A stretch of 64,000 nt of DNA from Coprinus comatus. Lineage: Eukaryota; Basidiomycota; Agaricomycetes; Agaricales; Agaricaceae. The stretch covers positions 62,001 through 126,000 of the forward strand of contig JAWPGT010000025.1 in the NCBI GenBank assembly GCA_034638255.1, in the 5' to 3' direction. A program made the position numbers and the translations under genes. Below are positions 46,744 to 59,994 of the stretch, piece by piece. How positions within the stretch are numbered: the stretch's first letter is position 1; each line of letters opens with the position of its first letter. The notes below the pieces were generated by a model. The model saw only the letters and a program-made list of their open reading frames with translations, was not told the DNA's origin and searched no databases.

Positions 46744-49700
46744 TCAGTCCGATCCTTCTTCCTGGATCCTTGCCCATTTATCCAGTTCTGCTATTATATC
46801 TCTCTGAGCTTCAATAGGTTGCCTTGCACTGCGGAACAAAGTATATCAGAAATGAATACGCCTCAGGAAAAAACAAATCCCGAATGATCACTTACAACTC
46901 CCGAGCAAAAGCAGGAACTTCATCTGGAGTATTTACCATACCGAGTTGAACAAGAGCATTATGACGTGATGCCAACCTATTTTGAAATCCTCAGCCTCTC
47001 AGGTTTCACTTGAATTTGGACGAGGTGGGAGTAGGAATCCCCGGAACTTACTGTTCTTCGGGAGAAAGGCGTGGCCGTGGTTTGTGGTGTTTCCTGATCG
47101 GTGGCCATTGTTCCTTAGGTTCTTCCTGTTTCGCCGTTGGTTGACCCTTTAATTTTCGTCTATTCCGCGCTTTCTGTTTTAAGATCAGTAATCCTTTATC
47201 TTTATAAGATGGTGGCTTTCTATTATATAACCGTACCATCAATGATTTCCGAGTTCTTTCCTCCTCTATACGGCTCGGAACCAGGATTTCGTCGTTGCGA
47301 TGACTATACTGTACACCAATCGTATTTAGAACCTTCTGGATCGAGTCTTCAACACTCCGAGTTGCAGCAGGGGCTAGATTACAATGGAAGAGAAGGTAAT
47401 AAGAAATCCCAATAGTCAAAAAAGCCGTACACAGCGCATATACCTTCATCATCAAACAGTAATGCACCAAGACCTTTAAGGGTGCCCTAAAGAAGTTATC
47501 GATGGGTCGGAAAAACCAGTCAGCTCCACCGTTCCCGAGAAAGATTGTGAAACTATCTCCTTCCTTACATCTTCCTTGCTTACACCAGCATCAGCTTCGA
47601 TCATTTCAGCTGCTACTTTGTTAGGTTTGTGTGACCTGCCACCTCCCATGTTAGCCAACGCCCAATCAAGTTCTGCAAGATTAGCTCTCTCGATCTGGCC
47701 TATCATTTGAGTGGGGGGTCACGAGTTTCCGCAATTTTTTTTTGAATCTTACCACCATTTTTGTCGCTAATTTGTCCTCATGTAGCCTGAATATATTTTC
47801 TATCCCAAACAACTCTCCCTTTTTGGAATTGTCACCTTGTATACCTTCGAAGTACCTGCGTTAAATTAATTAAATACACGAGCAGAAAGCCAATGATTCA
47901 TTTAACAGCAAATGCAAACCTTACCTAGTCTGGATACTAGCATTATAACCAATCTCCATCTGCTGTTGTTTATAAATTTGACGAGCGTATATCAGTTCCT
48001 CGACGGAACCAGCTCCCAGAAGTCTATACACCGAGACATCCCGTGTCTGGCCGAATCGGAACGCCCTATATACCCGAGAGATGAAACCAAGCATAACAAA
48101 TAAATCCGGGGTTTTTGACAAAAAAGAGAAAAAGGGGAACCATACCTATCCATCGCCTGTAGGTCATGCGCAGGATCTTTATGGGAGAAAGCACATGCCA
48201 TGTATTCAAATCCGTTCGTTCTCGATTAGTTCTAAAGGAAGATCACTCACTCCAATTTGGATCTGTCAACCCCCTTCATGAGTCCCGAAACGAGTAGTTA
48301 CCCATCAAACAAATCCCGTTACCCTTCTACTTACCAAAGATCACAACCTTATTGGCACCTTTGAAGGAAGCATAGTTTTTTTTGAGTTCAACTTTGGTTT
48401 AGGGTCCATAAGAATGGAGAGGGTAGGTTTACCTGTTAGATTAAGACCGGTTCCTCCTGCCAAAGTCGAAATAAGGAATATAAAAATCTTGGGGTCCGAA
48501 TGGAATTTGTCTATGAGCGGCATCCCTGAACGTGGAGCGATCGAGTTATGAGAGAAATGTCACAAAACATTCCTGACATACTGTCCGATTGTTTCGTACT
48601 CCCTTCCAGTTTTATGAAACCGTATCCTTTGTTCAGATAAGTTAGCAAAATACCAAACGAGCATGCATGTATGTGCTTAGTACGTACCTCGAGTTTTCAG
48701 ATGAAAGTCCAACATATCGAGTAGTTTGACAGATTTCGTAAATATCAAGACTTTGTTCGACACATCCTTGTGCCACTCTCGTAATAATACTTCCAATGTC
48801 TATAACACATCACAATGGTATAAGGAATCCAAGAAACTCGTAAAACACTAGGCTATACACACCGCCCATTTGCCGCAATACTGCGGTTGCATCAAGGCAG
48901 TTCCATACTTTGGGGCATCACCATTGGGAAAGGCTATTGATGCGAGTGCGCGATTTCTAGCCGTCTAAAGTACGCAAGAACACTGAGCTAAAGAGTCATG
49001 GGTGATAGATCAAATACATACTTGCTCAGATGAATCGTTCGGGCCTAACACCATACGTCAGAGATTAATACAACAAACAACGGATAAGAGGGATAAACAC
49101 CTGGTAAAATTAGAGCGAGGTGATTTGACAGTTTAATCAATACTGATGCATATCGAAAGACATCTCCTGGAACGAACGGATGGCAACATGACTTCCGACT
49201 ATACTTCGATCAACCCTGACTGCTCGGGTTTGGTAATATAAATGAAATATACCTCACCTTAGAGGCGAACCACATGGGCACGGGTGATCTCTGTAAATCA
49301 TATTTTGTACTTCATTCATGTTGAGGAGACGCTTATATGCTGTGAGTTGTTTCTCGCTTAGTGGGCAGAATACAACTTGGTCCGTTTTGTTTGGAAGCTA
49401 TTACCATTAGACCAAAGTTAAATCAGCGCTAGAAAAACAGCATCCTCTTACTTGGTTTTTGATTATGTCCTTGGTTCTAAAACCAGTGTGTTAAGGTTTA
49501 CATCAACATTGTAGATCAAGAAGCGCACCTTCGTAAAAAGAATTCTGGTAAAAGCTTGTTCTTGAGAACCAATGCAACCACCTGATTTCCCGGGCTAAGA
49601 TATGGTCTATCCAAAGTAGTACTAGTGACCCACCTGTGCATGAGCACGTTCTTCTTCGGTTGAAGCAGCAGACTGCCCGGCCGTTAGAGGTTTAACAACA

Positions 49701-51828
49701 AAATTATGCCACTGCCGAGAAGTTCCCACACGACCGGGGTTGGTCCAATCCAGAATTGTCCACATTTCTTGATAAGAGTTCTGTATTGTCGTTCCTGTCA
49801 AACCAAAGCGTCGAAGACAGGAAAATTGATGGAAAGCCAATGTAAGCTTTGAAGACACGTTTTTGACACGATGAACTTCGTCTATGAAGATACAACTCCA
49901 AGGGAGATCATCAATCAAATCTATGTCTTTGCGAGCTAGTTCAAAGCTAGTTACAACTAAACACTCATTTAGCAAATACCACAACACAAGAAAAGACGCA
50001 TACATACCAACATCCAATCTCCCCATTCTAAAATCATTCAGAACAGTTTCACGTTCCTTCCGATTACCATTATACAGACCGACTTCAAAATATCCCCACT
50101 AAGAGAAACTAAGGAAATACGAGTTCCTGGTGCATGTAACCTACTTACCGTTTCAAGTTCTCTCTCCCAGTTGTGCACGACAGAACTAGGTGCTATTATC
50201 AGGCATGTAGGCCATTTATCATTGGCAGGAGGTAGCTGTCGTCGTTGACGCCAGGCTTGCCGATCCTGCATCTTCGAAATATGTTTGTGCCTTCGATTGC
50301 GGTCGCTTATCACCCCGTTTTTTCTCATAATGGCCGATAAGAAAGCGATGACTTGAATAGTTTTTCCTAAAAGAGTGGGAATTAATGCTATTTTTAATAC
50401 AACGCGTCAAATTGCTCTCACCCTACATAACCGCGGAATTTGAAATGGAAAGAAAGGGTCACGAGTTTGTAATAGACTAAGTATTGTTTAGGGACGAACT
50501 CACAAGACCCATATCATCTCCAAGTAAGCCACCTCTCCCTTCTGTATACTGGTTCCAGAAGAACTTGACGCCTTCTCTTTGATAATCACGTAGATAAGTA
50601 TTAATTGGATCTGGTATTTTAATGTCGAGCTTCTCATCCAACACGAGGGGGCCTTGTGGCTCTTGGCCAGGTGCCAGAGGAAATCCCGGACGTGGTCTGG
50701 GATCCTGGAAGCGGCTGGGCGTTCGCAAAAGTACAGATAGAACTTAGTGTGATAGCTTACGAGTATATCGGACCCATCTGCTTCGTCGTCGTTGTCGTCG
50801 TCTGTGCCCGACTCGGTGATAGACCCTTGATCCGTAGGTCCAACTCTTGAGGAAGGCTTCGGAGCTGTAGTGTGGTGAGGTATTTTCACACTTGCAAAGC
50901 TTAAGGGACATTACCTGAGACTTGTAATTCGTCTCCAGAATCAGATTCTGTTAGAGAGTCACTTTCAGCGGCTTTCCATGCCGTCGCTAGAAACATGATT
51001 CCATAAGAACAACCCAAATCTCACATGCATCAATGAAGGACTTGATGCTTACACGCTTTCTTTGTAATATCGAGTGGCTCATCTTCCGTCTCGGATTCTA
51101 GCATTAAGTCAAGCACACATGGTAACATTTTGTTTTCAGATGTTCATTACCAGTAAGAGAATCATCAGCATTCTCATCACATTTGCTTGTGGAGACTGGA
51201 CTTGTTGGTCGATTTCTTGAAGATTGTGCAAGGGCTGCAAAACTTTTGAGGATAATTGGAGAGCTACTCTCACTTTCAAATTCGCGGTCAGAACTTAGGG
51301 GATTTTGTTTATCTGGTTCATCAGACTCTTCTGCGTCAGATTCGTCTTCCAAAGCATCTGCCGCTGTACGCAGGACTCGAACTTGTATTTTTTGTTCTGT
51401 ATATTCAAAATTACGTACCGAAATATTTGAGAAGTTGGTTCGGCCCCTGTATGGATCTGACTGGCAGTTCTATTTGATTGAGAACGATAGTGTGGTAGAT
51501 GTTGACAGATAAGTCTTACTTCGCTTGCGTTTAGGTAGCTGCTGGGCTTCACCAAGGACTTCAGAGCGGCGCTTCCTCTTGGCGGATATTTTTGGAGCTT
51601 CTTTTACTTCATCGGGAATGTATGCACCAGGGGTGAAATCGGAATCGGAATCGGACTCTGTACACAGTGCGGCATGAGGAAATGTACAGTACATCCTGTT
51701 GAGATTCATACCCAACGGAGCCGGTACAGATTTGAGTGTACCTGGTTGAGGTCAGTAAAGGTTAGATTATCGCCTTGTTAGTGAGTGAAAATGAAATGAG
51801 TACGCTTGAACTGGAAACTTTCTGACAT
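46744..51828 (-). CDS. ERCC6L2: ERCC6L2-like SNF2 ATPase
   Basis: DNA translocase of the Rad26/ERCC6 branch, nuclear, linked in animals to break repair. Many short introns. MSESFQFK starts at 51828. An acidic, Ser-rich N-terminus with a basic signal (KRKRRSE, PKRKRSK) is followed by [20 protein letters not shown], the Walker A GDDMGLGKT split by an intron at 50503, [13 protein letters not shown] box II ([10 protein letters not shown]), [72 protein letters not shown] and [18 protein letters not shown]. The last pieces and the DD in Walker A are ERCC6L2 traits. The C-terminus ends RIQEEGSD. One base seems missing at the 50503 donor, and one seems extra at 47484-47487. Confidence 0.88.
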
Positions 51829-52010
51829 GAAGGTAGTAAACAAGTATGTGACACCGACGCGCTACGTCACAGATTAATTAAGGGTGGCACGTGGCGTCGG
51901 AGAATTAATTAATTCAGGCGTGTCTCCTCCGGACTAAGCAGTTACATTGATTGGATAAAGATGCAAGTGTAAGTGATGAAATACAACCCAGCAAATCACA
52001 GACCCAGATA

Positions 52011-52897
52011 TTAATCGAAAGCCTCCTCAGCACTTCTGCGCACCAACCGACGAACCTTCTTCTTGTATCCTGCAGTGTGGTCAGTCCCGCGCTGTGAGAA
52101 TCCTGGAGCGAAACTCACCTTCGGGGTCCGTACGAACTTGTTTTGCGGCATCGACGTTCGCGGGGCTGTCAATATTGGGTGTGTCGGAGGATAACAGAGA
52201 TAACACGCTCAGGAGCTAATCTAGGATGAGTATTATAATAATAGATAGCGCAGAACACTTGCAATGGATTCGATGGTATGAACTGGCATCCAGCGCTCTC
52301 CGGCGTCTTCATAGCCGTACTGATCGTCGCCAGGAGGATGCTAGAAAAACTCAGCAAAACATAGTGTGGAATATTGGAGAGCAAAGTACCAAGATAGAGA
52401 TACAGACGACACCATCTTCGTAAACTACGGTTGTGAGATCAGGATTATATCGAACTCGGGTAAGGGGCAAAAGACTTGCTGTTGGGATGCCACATAGGCG
52501 TAATGAACCGTAACTTGGGTGGGTTCAGCGGAAAGTCTTCCGGGAATGATAGTCGTGCCTTGAAGAAACCTCCTTCACTGTGACCAAAGTCAGAGGCTGA
52601 CAGTCAAATCAAAGTAGCAATATACTTACTAAAGGGTATCTGCGGGACTGAAAGTGTATAAGTACGCACTGCGCCTATGAACACATTGCAATGTACTCAC
52701 CCAATCATCATGATTTCCCATTCCAAAAAGTTATTATCGTCAACAAGGCCTGACAAAAAATATCAACACCAATAAACGGTGACCATGCTATTGAACGTAC
52801 CAGCAGAGAAGCCTTCAACCGGGTGCTTTGTGAGTTCCTGAAGCTGTCGACGGAGAAGTAGAGTATTCGAAGGCTGCGGTGTCGATGGCTTAGACAT
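52011..52897 (-). CDS. Ubiquitin-conjugating enzyme E2, UBE2G1 type
   Basis: Carries ubiquitin on a Cys for E3 ligases. Eight exons: 52801-52897, 52701-52749, 52630-52647, 52480-52577, 52390-52424, 52263-52340, 52119-52215, 52011-52069, giving 176 residues. The start is MSKPSTPQPSNTLLLRRQL. The core has ADTLYEGGFFKARLSFPEDF, WHPNIYEDGVVCISIL with active Cys about 95, and the G-type acidic insert HPPGDDQYGYEDAGERWMP. SPANVDAAKQVRTDPEGYKKK groups it with UBE2G1 and S. pombe Ubc15 rather than Ubc7. Exon 3 is 18 bases. Two introns (52425-52479, 52216-52262) start with GC. Divergent from the pol III subunit gene. Confidence 0.92.
52216..52262 (-). other. GC-AG intron 6 of the UBE2G1-type gene
   Basis: ATT|GCAAGTG to TTAG|CTCCTG, phase 0, joins HTIESI to LLSVLSLL as in the family. 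Length is 47 bases. Confidence 0.8.
52425..52479 (-). other. GC-AG intron 4 of the UBE2G1-type gene
   Basis: AACA|GCAAGT to CGTAG|TTTACG, phase 1, joins WHPN to IYEDG, a highly conserved E2 segment. Length is 55 bases. Confidence 0.82.
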
Positions 52898-53277
52898 GGT
52901 TTGCGACTCGATCGTGTACGATGAGGGAAGAAAGTGGTATTGCGGCTCGGATGCAGAGTCAGCGGGTATATAACATCCACGTGATGTTACTTCACACCCA
53001 CCCCGGACTACCATTACACCTACACATTAAAATACGTATAAAATCAGATTAAAAACATGTAGCTAGCGAGTTGACCTACATAATACTCTATAACCTATTT
53101 GTACGTCTTGATAAAACATTGAAATGAATATCCAACAACTAACCACTGATCACGTGCCAACTTTGTAAATTCCTGCTCATCTTTCAACCCTGCATCTATC
53201 TGTCGACTCTTAACGACACACCCATCATAGGGCTCAATAGTTCCTATTGAACGATCCAGCTGTGCAGGAGCATAAAA
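52898..53277. promoter_or_regulatory. Divergent promoter of the E2 and RPC2 genes
   Basis: 380 bases lie between the start codons of the minus-strand E2 gene and the plus-strand pol III subunit gene. No TATA box or other site stands out. Confidence 0.5.
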
Positions 53278-56200
53278 ATGTACGGCGAGGAAGAGTCAGA
53301 ATGGGACCAGCTCAACCGGACGACATGGCGAGGTGTTGGGCTTACAGATCCCATAAAGAACGTTGAGGTGCGCATATACGAACTCAATTCCATATCTTCG
53401 CTAATATATGCGCATATACAGGACAAGTGGCTGCTTCTACCAGCCTTTCTCAAGGTCAAAGGCCTTGTGAAGCAACATATCGACTCCTTCAATTATTTTG
53501 TAGATGTTGACATCAAAAACATCGTAAAGGCTAATAACAAAATCACATCTGACGTTGACCCTCGTTTCTGGCTCAAATACACCGATATCAACGTTGGCTT
53601 CCCCGACAGAAATGAAATGGTGGCTGTCGACAAAAAAGTGACTCCACACGAATGCCGGCTGCGCGATACCACCTATAGTGCCCCCATTATCGTCACAATT
53701 CAATACACCAGAGGAAAAAATATTGTTCAGAGAAATGTCAACATTGGGCGTCTGCCTATCATGCTGCGGAGTAACAAATGCGTATTGACGGGACGGACTG
53801 AAGCACAGCTCGCAAGGATGTCCGAATGTCCTTTGGATCCTGGGGGATATTTTGTGGTCAAAGGGACGGAAAAGGTCATCCTGGTTCAAGAACAGTTGAG
53901 CAAAAATCGAATCATTGTTGAGACCGACAATGTAAAAGGCGTGGTTCAGGCCTCATGTACATCGTGCGTCTTGAATATACATTCTCGAGCTAATCACTGA
54001 TATGTCTCTAGATCCACCCACGGAGGCTTGAAATCGAAAACATACGTAGCTACAAAGAAAGGAAAGATCTATCTCCGACACAACTCCATCCACGAGGATG
54101 TTCCTATAGTTATAGCGCTCAAGGCTCTCGGTGTACAGTCAGACAAGGAAATCCTACTTCTTACAGCTGGCAACACAGAAACATACAAATCAGCTTTTGC
54201 TGCAAACTTGGAGGATGCTGCAAAGCTCGGCGTGTTCACAAGACAACAAGCACTTGAATGGATTGGTTCACGGGTGAAAATTAACAGAAGAGTAATGGGT
54301 CCACGTCGGCCTACATGGGAAGAAGCGTTGGAGGCACTCGCGACAATTGTCTTGGCGCACGTCCCAGTCAACGGTCTTGACCTCAGTTCAAAGGCTATTT
54401 TTGTAGCGACAATGACTCGTCGCGTGTTGATGGCAATGGATGACGAAAACATGGTGGACGACCGTGACTACGTTGGAAACAAACGACTTGAGCTGTGAGT
54501 TGTGTATCTCAATATATCTACTCTATGCTAACGAGGATAGTGCTGGACAGCTCTTGGCTCTCCTTTTCGAGGACCTGTTCAAGACGTACAATTCCAATTT
54601 GAAGAGCGCTATAGACAAAGTGTTGAAGAAACCTTCTCGCACCACTGAATTTGACGCCTATAACACCATGCAGTTCCAAGGCGATCATTTAACATCTGGA
54701 TTTGTCCGCGCTATCTCAACCGGAAACTGGTCCTTGAAGCGTTTCAAGATGGAACGAGCCGGTGTCACGCATGTTCTGAGTCGCCTGAGTTTCATTTCGG
54801 CTCTTGGAATGATGACTCGTATATCGTCGCAGTTCGAGAAGACAAGGAAAGTGAGTGGTCCACGAGCCCTTCAACCCAGTCAATGGGGTGTATTATGCCC
54901 TAGTGATACGCCAGAAGGAGAGGCATGCGGTCTCGTCAAGAATTTAGCACTGATGACCCACATTACCACTGACGTGGATGAAGAGCCAATCATAAAATTG
55001 GCTTTTATGTTAGGAGTAGAAGGTGTGTACCGCGACTACGGGTGGTTATTTTGCACTATTCTAACTTCATCCCCTCAGATATCAGACTGGGGACCGGTAC
55101 CGAAATATATGGTCCGAACACCTTCGTCGTCAACGTCAACGGAACTATCATTGGCCTCACACGCAACCCGACCCGCTTCGTCTCTCAATTCCGAAAACTT
55201 CGCAGAGCACGAAGATTTAGTGAATTCATCAGTATCTATGTAAATCATCATCACCGCGCAGTACATATCGCCAGTGATGGTGGGCGCATCTGTCGACCGA
55301 TCATAATAGTGGAAAACTGTATTCCTAAAGTCCATTCAGAACACATAATGGTAAGCTCTTAATACGGGTGTTTTGTGTTTCTGTTCCTTCCAATCCATTG
55401 GCTATTCCCGATCAAGTTACACCTCCTGCGATGCTTCTTTTGAATACACTCCTATCAAATTCTCCGGAAACCTAACTAATTGTTTCTTAGCATCTCAAAA
55501 AAGGCAATGTGACATTTGACGACTTCTTATCAAAGGGTCTCGTTGAATATCTTGACGTTAACGAGGAAAATGATACCTACATAGCACTTTACGAAAAGGA
55601 TATCATACCCCAAACGACTCATCTGGAAATTGAACCGTTCACTCTACTTGGAGCTGTCGCTGGTCTTATTCCTTATCCCCATCATAACCAATCCCCCCGA
55701 AATACCTACCAATGTGCTATGGGTAAACAAGCCATCGGAGCAATTGGATATAACCAGTTTAACAGGATTGATACGTTGTTATACCTGAGTGTGTATCCTC
55801 AACAGCCAATGGTGAAAACAAAAACCATTGAGCTTATTGGCTATGACAAACTACCGGCTGGAAACAATGCAACGGTGGCGGTTATGAGTTATTCAGGTTA
55901 CGATATCGAGGATGCCCTGATTCTTAACAAGGTGTGAAAACTCGTCTTCATCCTATAACATCCCCGAACTGATAAAGCATCTCTAGGCCAGCTTGGACCG
56001 TGGGTATGGACGTTGTCAAGTCCTCCGTAAAAACACGACCCTGATAAGGAAGTATCCCAATGGGACGTAGGTTATTTTCGTCTCGACTAGAAGTGAAAGA
56101 TTCTAAATTAAGCCGTTACGAATAGATTCGACCGCCTTGCTGACGCTCCTGTGGATGAAAACGGTGGAGTACAAAAACGATACGATATTATCCAGTCCGA

Positions 56201-57723
56201 TGGTCTGGCCGGTGTTGGGGAGCGAGTTGACCCAGGGGATATCTATGTTAACAAACAATCACCGACAAACGCCACAGACAACGGGTTCACAGGACAGGCT
56301 GCTTCTGTACCTTACAAGAACACACCTTTGACATACAAGAGTCCTGTTGCGGGACACATCGATAAGGTTATGATTACGGACACGGAAAATGACCAGACTT
56401 TAATAAAAGTCCTCATTCGACAAACTCGAAGGCCGGAGCTAGGAGACAAGTTCAGTTCAAGACACGGTCAGAAAGGTGTTTGCGGTTTGATTGTTAACCA
56501 AGAAGATATGCCATTCAGTGATCAAGGGATCAATCCTGGTATGCATCTATTACCCTCTTTAATGGGCGGCTAAAGGAGAATGTGTGGGGGTGCTAAATTT
56601 GACATGTAGACACGATCATGAATCCTCATGGTTTCCCATCCCGTATGACTGTAGGAAAAATGATTGAATTGTTGGCTGGGAAAGTGGGTTTATCTTCTTT
56701 TCCCTGTGTGGCTGAGACAAAAAGGATGAGGTACTACTCATTTAACCTTTAACAGGCTGGTGTTCTTAGCGGCAAACTCCAATATGGTACTGCATTTGGA
56801 GGTTCAAAGGTATGTAGACCCTTGATTAATGCCTTGGTCCCTGAACATGAAACTATTGTTATCCAGGTAGAAGACATGAGTAGAATTCTTGTCGAACATG
56901 GATTCAGTTACGCGGGGAAAGATATGTTAACTAGTGGAATTACAGGCGAGTCCTTGGAAGCCTACGTATACTTCGGGCCTATCTATTATCAGGTAAGCTA
57001 CTATAACTCGTGACTTATTCTTCTTTGTAATTGATCAGCTCCCTGTCCCCAGAAATTGAGTGAGTGTCATGGATTCCATACTCTCTGTCTCTCCAAAGAC
57101 TGACCAGGGTTCATCCAATTTGCTAGAGCACATGGTCATGGATAAAATGCATGCCCGGGCACGGTGAGTATTTATAGAATTAGACATTTGCTTTATAATC
57201 TCCCCCATCCATCGTGCCTGATATTTCTCAACCTTGACAACTCGCTTCTTTCAATTTTCCTGGCTGTCTGTTTTCTCGTTAATACTGATCGTGTTATTCA
57301 TCAATCAATTCAATTAGAGGACCACGTGCGACCCTGACCAGACAGCCTACTGAAGGTAGATCTAGAGAAGGTGGCTTACGCTTGGGAGAAATGGAACGCG
57401 ACTGTCTGATTGGTTACGGCGCTACGCAGCTCTTGCTTGAGCGGCTGATGATCTCTTCGGATATCTTCGAGGTCAATGCCTGTCAAGGTTGTGGCTTGAT
57501 GGGGTATAACGGATGGTGTACATATTGCAAGAGCTCCAAAAAGATGGCTTCGTTGACAATTCCTTATGCGGCCAAACTATTATTCCAGGAGGTAAGTTTT
57601 TCTTTTTTTTTTTCCCCGTTCCCTTTGACACTACAAATTGTCCTCGCGATTTTGACGTTTGGAATTCTTTCATAGTTGATGGCGATGAATGTAGTTCCCC
57701 GGCTAATACTAGATGATGCATGA
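53278..57723 (+). CDS. RPC2: RNA polymerase III second-largest subunit
   Basis: Forms half of the pol III active centre that makes tRNA and 5S rRNA. Fifteen exons (first 53278-53367, 53422-53963, 54012-54494, 54541-55022, 55079-55350, 55491-55931; last 57318-57591, 57676-57723) close in phase to 1140 residues with no frame break, close to yeast Ret1 (1149). Pol III rather than pol II identity rests on [75 protein letters not shown] text and [20 protein letters not shown]. Active-site pieces include [28 protein letters not shown] and [19 protein letters not shown]. The C-terminal zinc site is CQGCG...CTYC. Exon 12 is only 7 bases. Confidence 0.95.
57053..57059 (+). other. Seven-base exon in the pol III subunit gene
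   Basis: AAATTGA is bounded by CCCAG upstream and GTGAGT downstream. It bridges YYQ and AG-CAC-ATG to give YYQKLKHMVMDKM, which is the conserved family sequence. Confidence 0.85.
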
Positions 57724-58663
57724 CATTATGATATGTGATATATCTCCTTTCTGGTGCTTCTCCCTTTTGCTTAGTCGATTTTTGATTTTGATTTTTTATC
57801 ACAACATACACACATATATATGTACTAGTACTGAAAATGTCCTATATTTTCTTCCAATTTTACGTTGTGAGATGAACCTTTTAACTCGGATCATGTTTAT
57901 TTTGGTCTGGCTATGCATGTGAAAGGTGAAGGTGAAACGGGGTTGGAAATGTTAAAATTTTTGGTTGCTAAAGCTCTACCGAAATTACTCAGGACTTGGT
58001 GTAAATAAAATAAAAAATTCCCACTCTAGTCTTTGGTCTCTAGTAGTGTTTTCCTGGAAACGGCTACGGACCCTACGGATATGGGAAACACATGCAGCCG
58101 TAGTTCCATATAGTGTAGTGTTGGTGTTAGTGAAAAGTTAGTGGTTTTTTTCTTTCTCTGAAACTGAAAAGATTTGGAGCGCAGTAACTAGTTAGGTAAT
58201 GGGCTGTAAGGTTGTGTCATTACTGTATGTATGTCATCTATGGACCGCAACTTCTAGGGTTTCTTGAAGAAGAATCTCAAGAGGCACACAATAGAACTTG
58301 GGTTTTGATAAATGACTACTTGTTAAAGTATGTTGAGAGAGAAAAATATATTCTGCAGTAATCCTCCCAGGTCCTGGACCTGAATAACGTACTACCGCAT
58401 GATATGTATGTATAACTCAGAGCCCAAGGTTTCAAGAAAATGATTTTCGGAACCGAGGGGTTGTGTGTCATTCATTGTCAGAAGTGTGGTCGCTTTGCTT
58501 ACTATGCAAATTATATATTTAAAGCAAAAATGACATCATTGAACTACTTGTTAACGGGTTCATGTACCAATTTGAGAAATCGAGACTTTGAGAGTCGGAG
58601 AATCGGAGAGTGTGTATGACTCGAGGGCACAAGTGACAAGTGACACAGTGTATTCTATGTATA
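57724..58663. other. Convergent spacer after RPC2
   Basis: Two facing 3' ends; AT-rich with short T runs. No gene, repeat or RNA is recognised. Confidence 0.4.
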
Positions 58664-59994
58664 TTATAGTCCAAGTTGTTCTTTAATAGATTCCCGTACG
58701 ATCCTTTCGTATTCTGGTTTGTTTTCGCGATATAATTTGCAACAATCGATGTTCGCACCACTTTCGAGATTAGGTTCTGTGCGTTTCGGAAGTTTTTTTT
58801 TCCGGTTAGTAAAGAGTAGCGGAAAATTTTAGGAATGAAGGAAATGTAGTGTGGTTGTTGACAACGTCATCAAGGTAGAAAGAATAAGGAATGATGAGAA
58901 AAAGTGAATGTAGGATTGTTGTGTAGTCATTTAATTGCGAAGTGATCGGTTTTTTTTTGTCTTTTGAAATAATATAGCCCAATAAGAAAGCAAGAGAGCG
59001 GGTACACAACATATGGCCGGTTACGAATATTTGAATTGAAACGACCGGGAATTATGCAAGTGGAAATGGAAATAACGGAAATGAAAAGATGGAAGGTGGA
59101 GGTGGGTGAACACTTACCAGCAAGCATTGAGATAACACTTAATATAACTTTTTCAACACTTTGTACGGGACTCCATCGTTCTGAAGCCGATTCATACATC
59201 GTTGGATCATCTCCCGGTGTGTGTAAAATCGAGATGCAAACGTTCCCATCAGGGTAGACTATAAATAAAGATGATAAAAATAAGGAACTGCGGATTAGCA
59301 CGGTTCAACGGCTTATTGCAATCCTGATAGATGGATAGAAAGGGGTGTTCAAATGAATGTGTGTTAACTTACTGTTTGGGTGAAAGAGCGGAGGGTCGAA
59401 CTGCATTTTAAAAGGGGATAGAGGGTAATCAGGAGGCTAGATTCGGGTTGTAATAGTTGCAACAATTAGGTGGGTTAATCAAAGATGTTTATACGTGGGG
59501 GAGAGAACGAATAAACATACGAAAGTAAGCTTGGCTGCGAACACACCGCCTTCCTGGATAAAATGATGTTGATCATTCAGTATTCTCCATGATAGACGGT
59601 AATTAAACTTCTCTTGAGAGAAAACATACAAAGGGCGTGTCCATTGGTCCGACAATAAGTGCTTCCCATGTGAAGAAATCTGACTCGGAGATTGGACCTT
59701 GAAAATGGTAGGTAGGAATGTGAATGTGAATAGATTTTGTGCGTCGTATTAAGTCAAGGTGGGTCATGATACTCTGAGAAATCGCAACATCCTACCAGCC
59801 GTAAACATTCCATCTGGAGCACCTGTAAAACATAAAGAATTCAAATCAATTCAAAAGAGGGGGAGACTAAAGTTTAAATCCTCATGATTGTAAGTTTGTT
59901 ATGACGAAGAGGGCTTACCTCCGGAAGTAAGTTGCTTGTATTCAGTCATCAGTCGGCGAATTGCAGTAGCATTGTTGGAAGAACGTCCAGCCAT
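58664..59994 (-). CDS. UBC7: Ubiquitin-conjugating enzyme E2, Ubc7/UBE2G2 type
   Basis: The E2 for ER-associated degradation. Seven exons: 59919-59994, 59796-59822, 59630-59697, 59522-59554, 59373-59436, 59118-59258, 58664-58776, giving 173 residues. The start is [20 protein letters not shown]. The core has [40 protein letters not shown] with active Cys about 97, then the acidic insert [40 protein letters not shown] and [13 protein letters not shown] are Ubc7 signatures. Two exons are very short (27 and 33 bases). It works at the ER membrane with RING E3 ligases; membrane anchoring would come from a partner. Confidence 0.93.
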
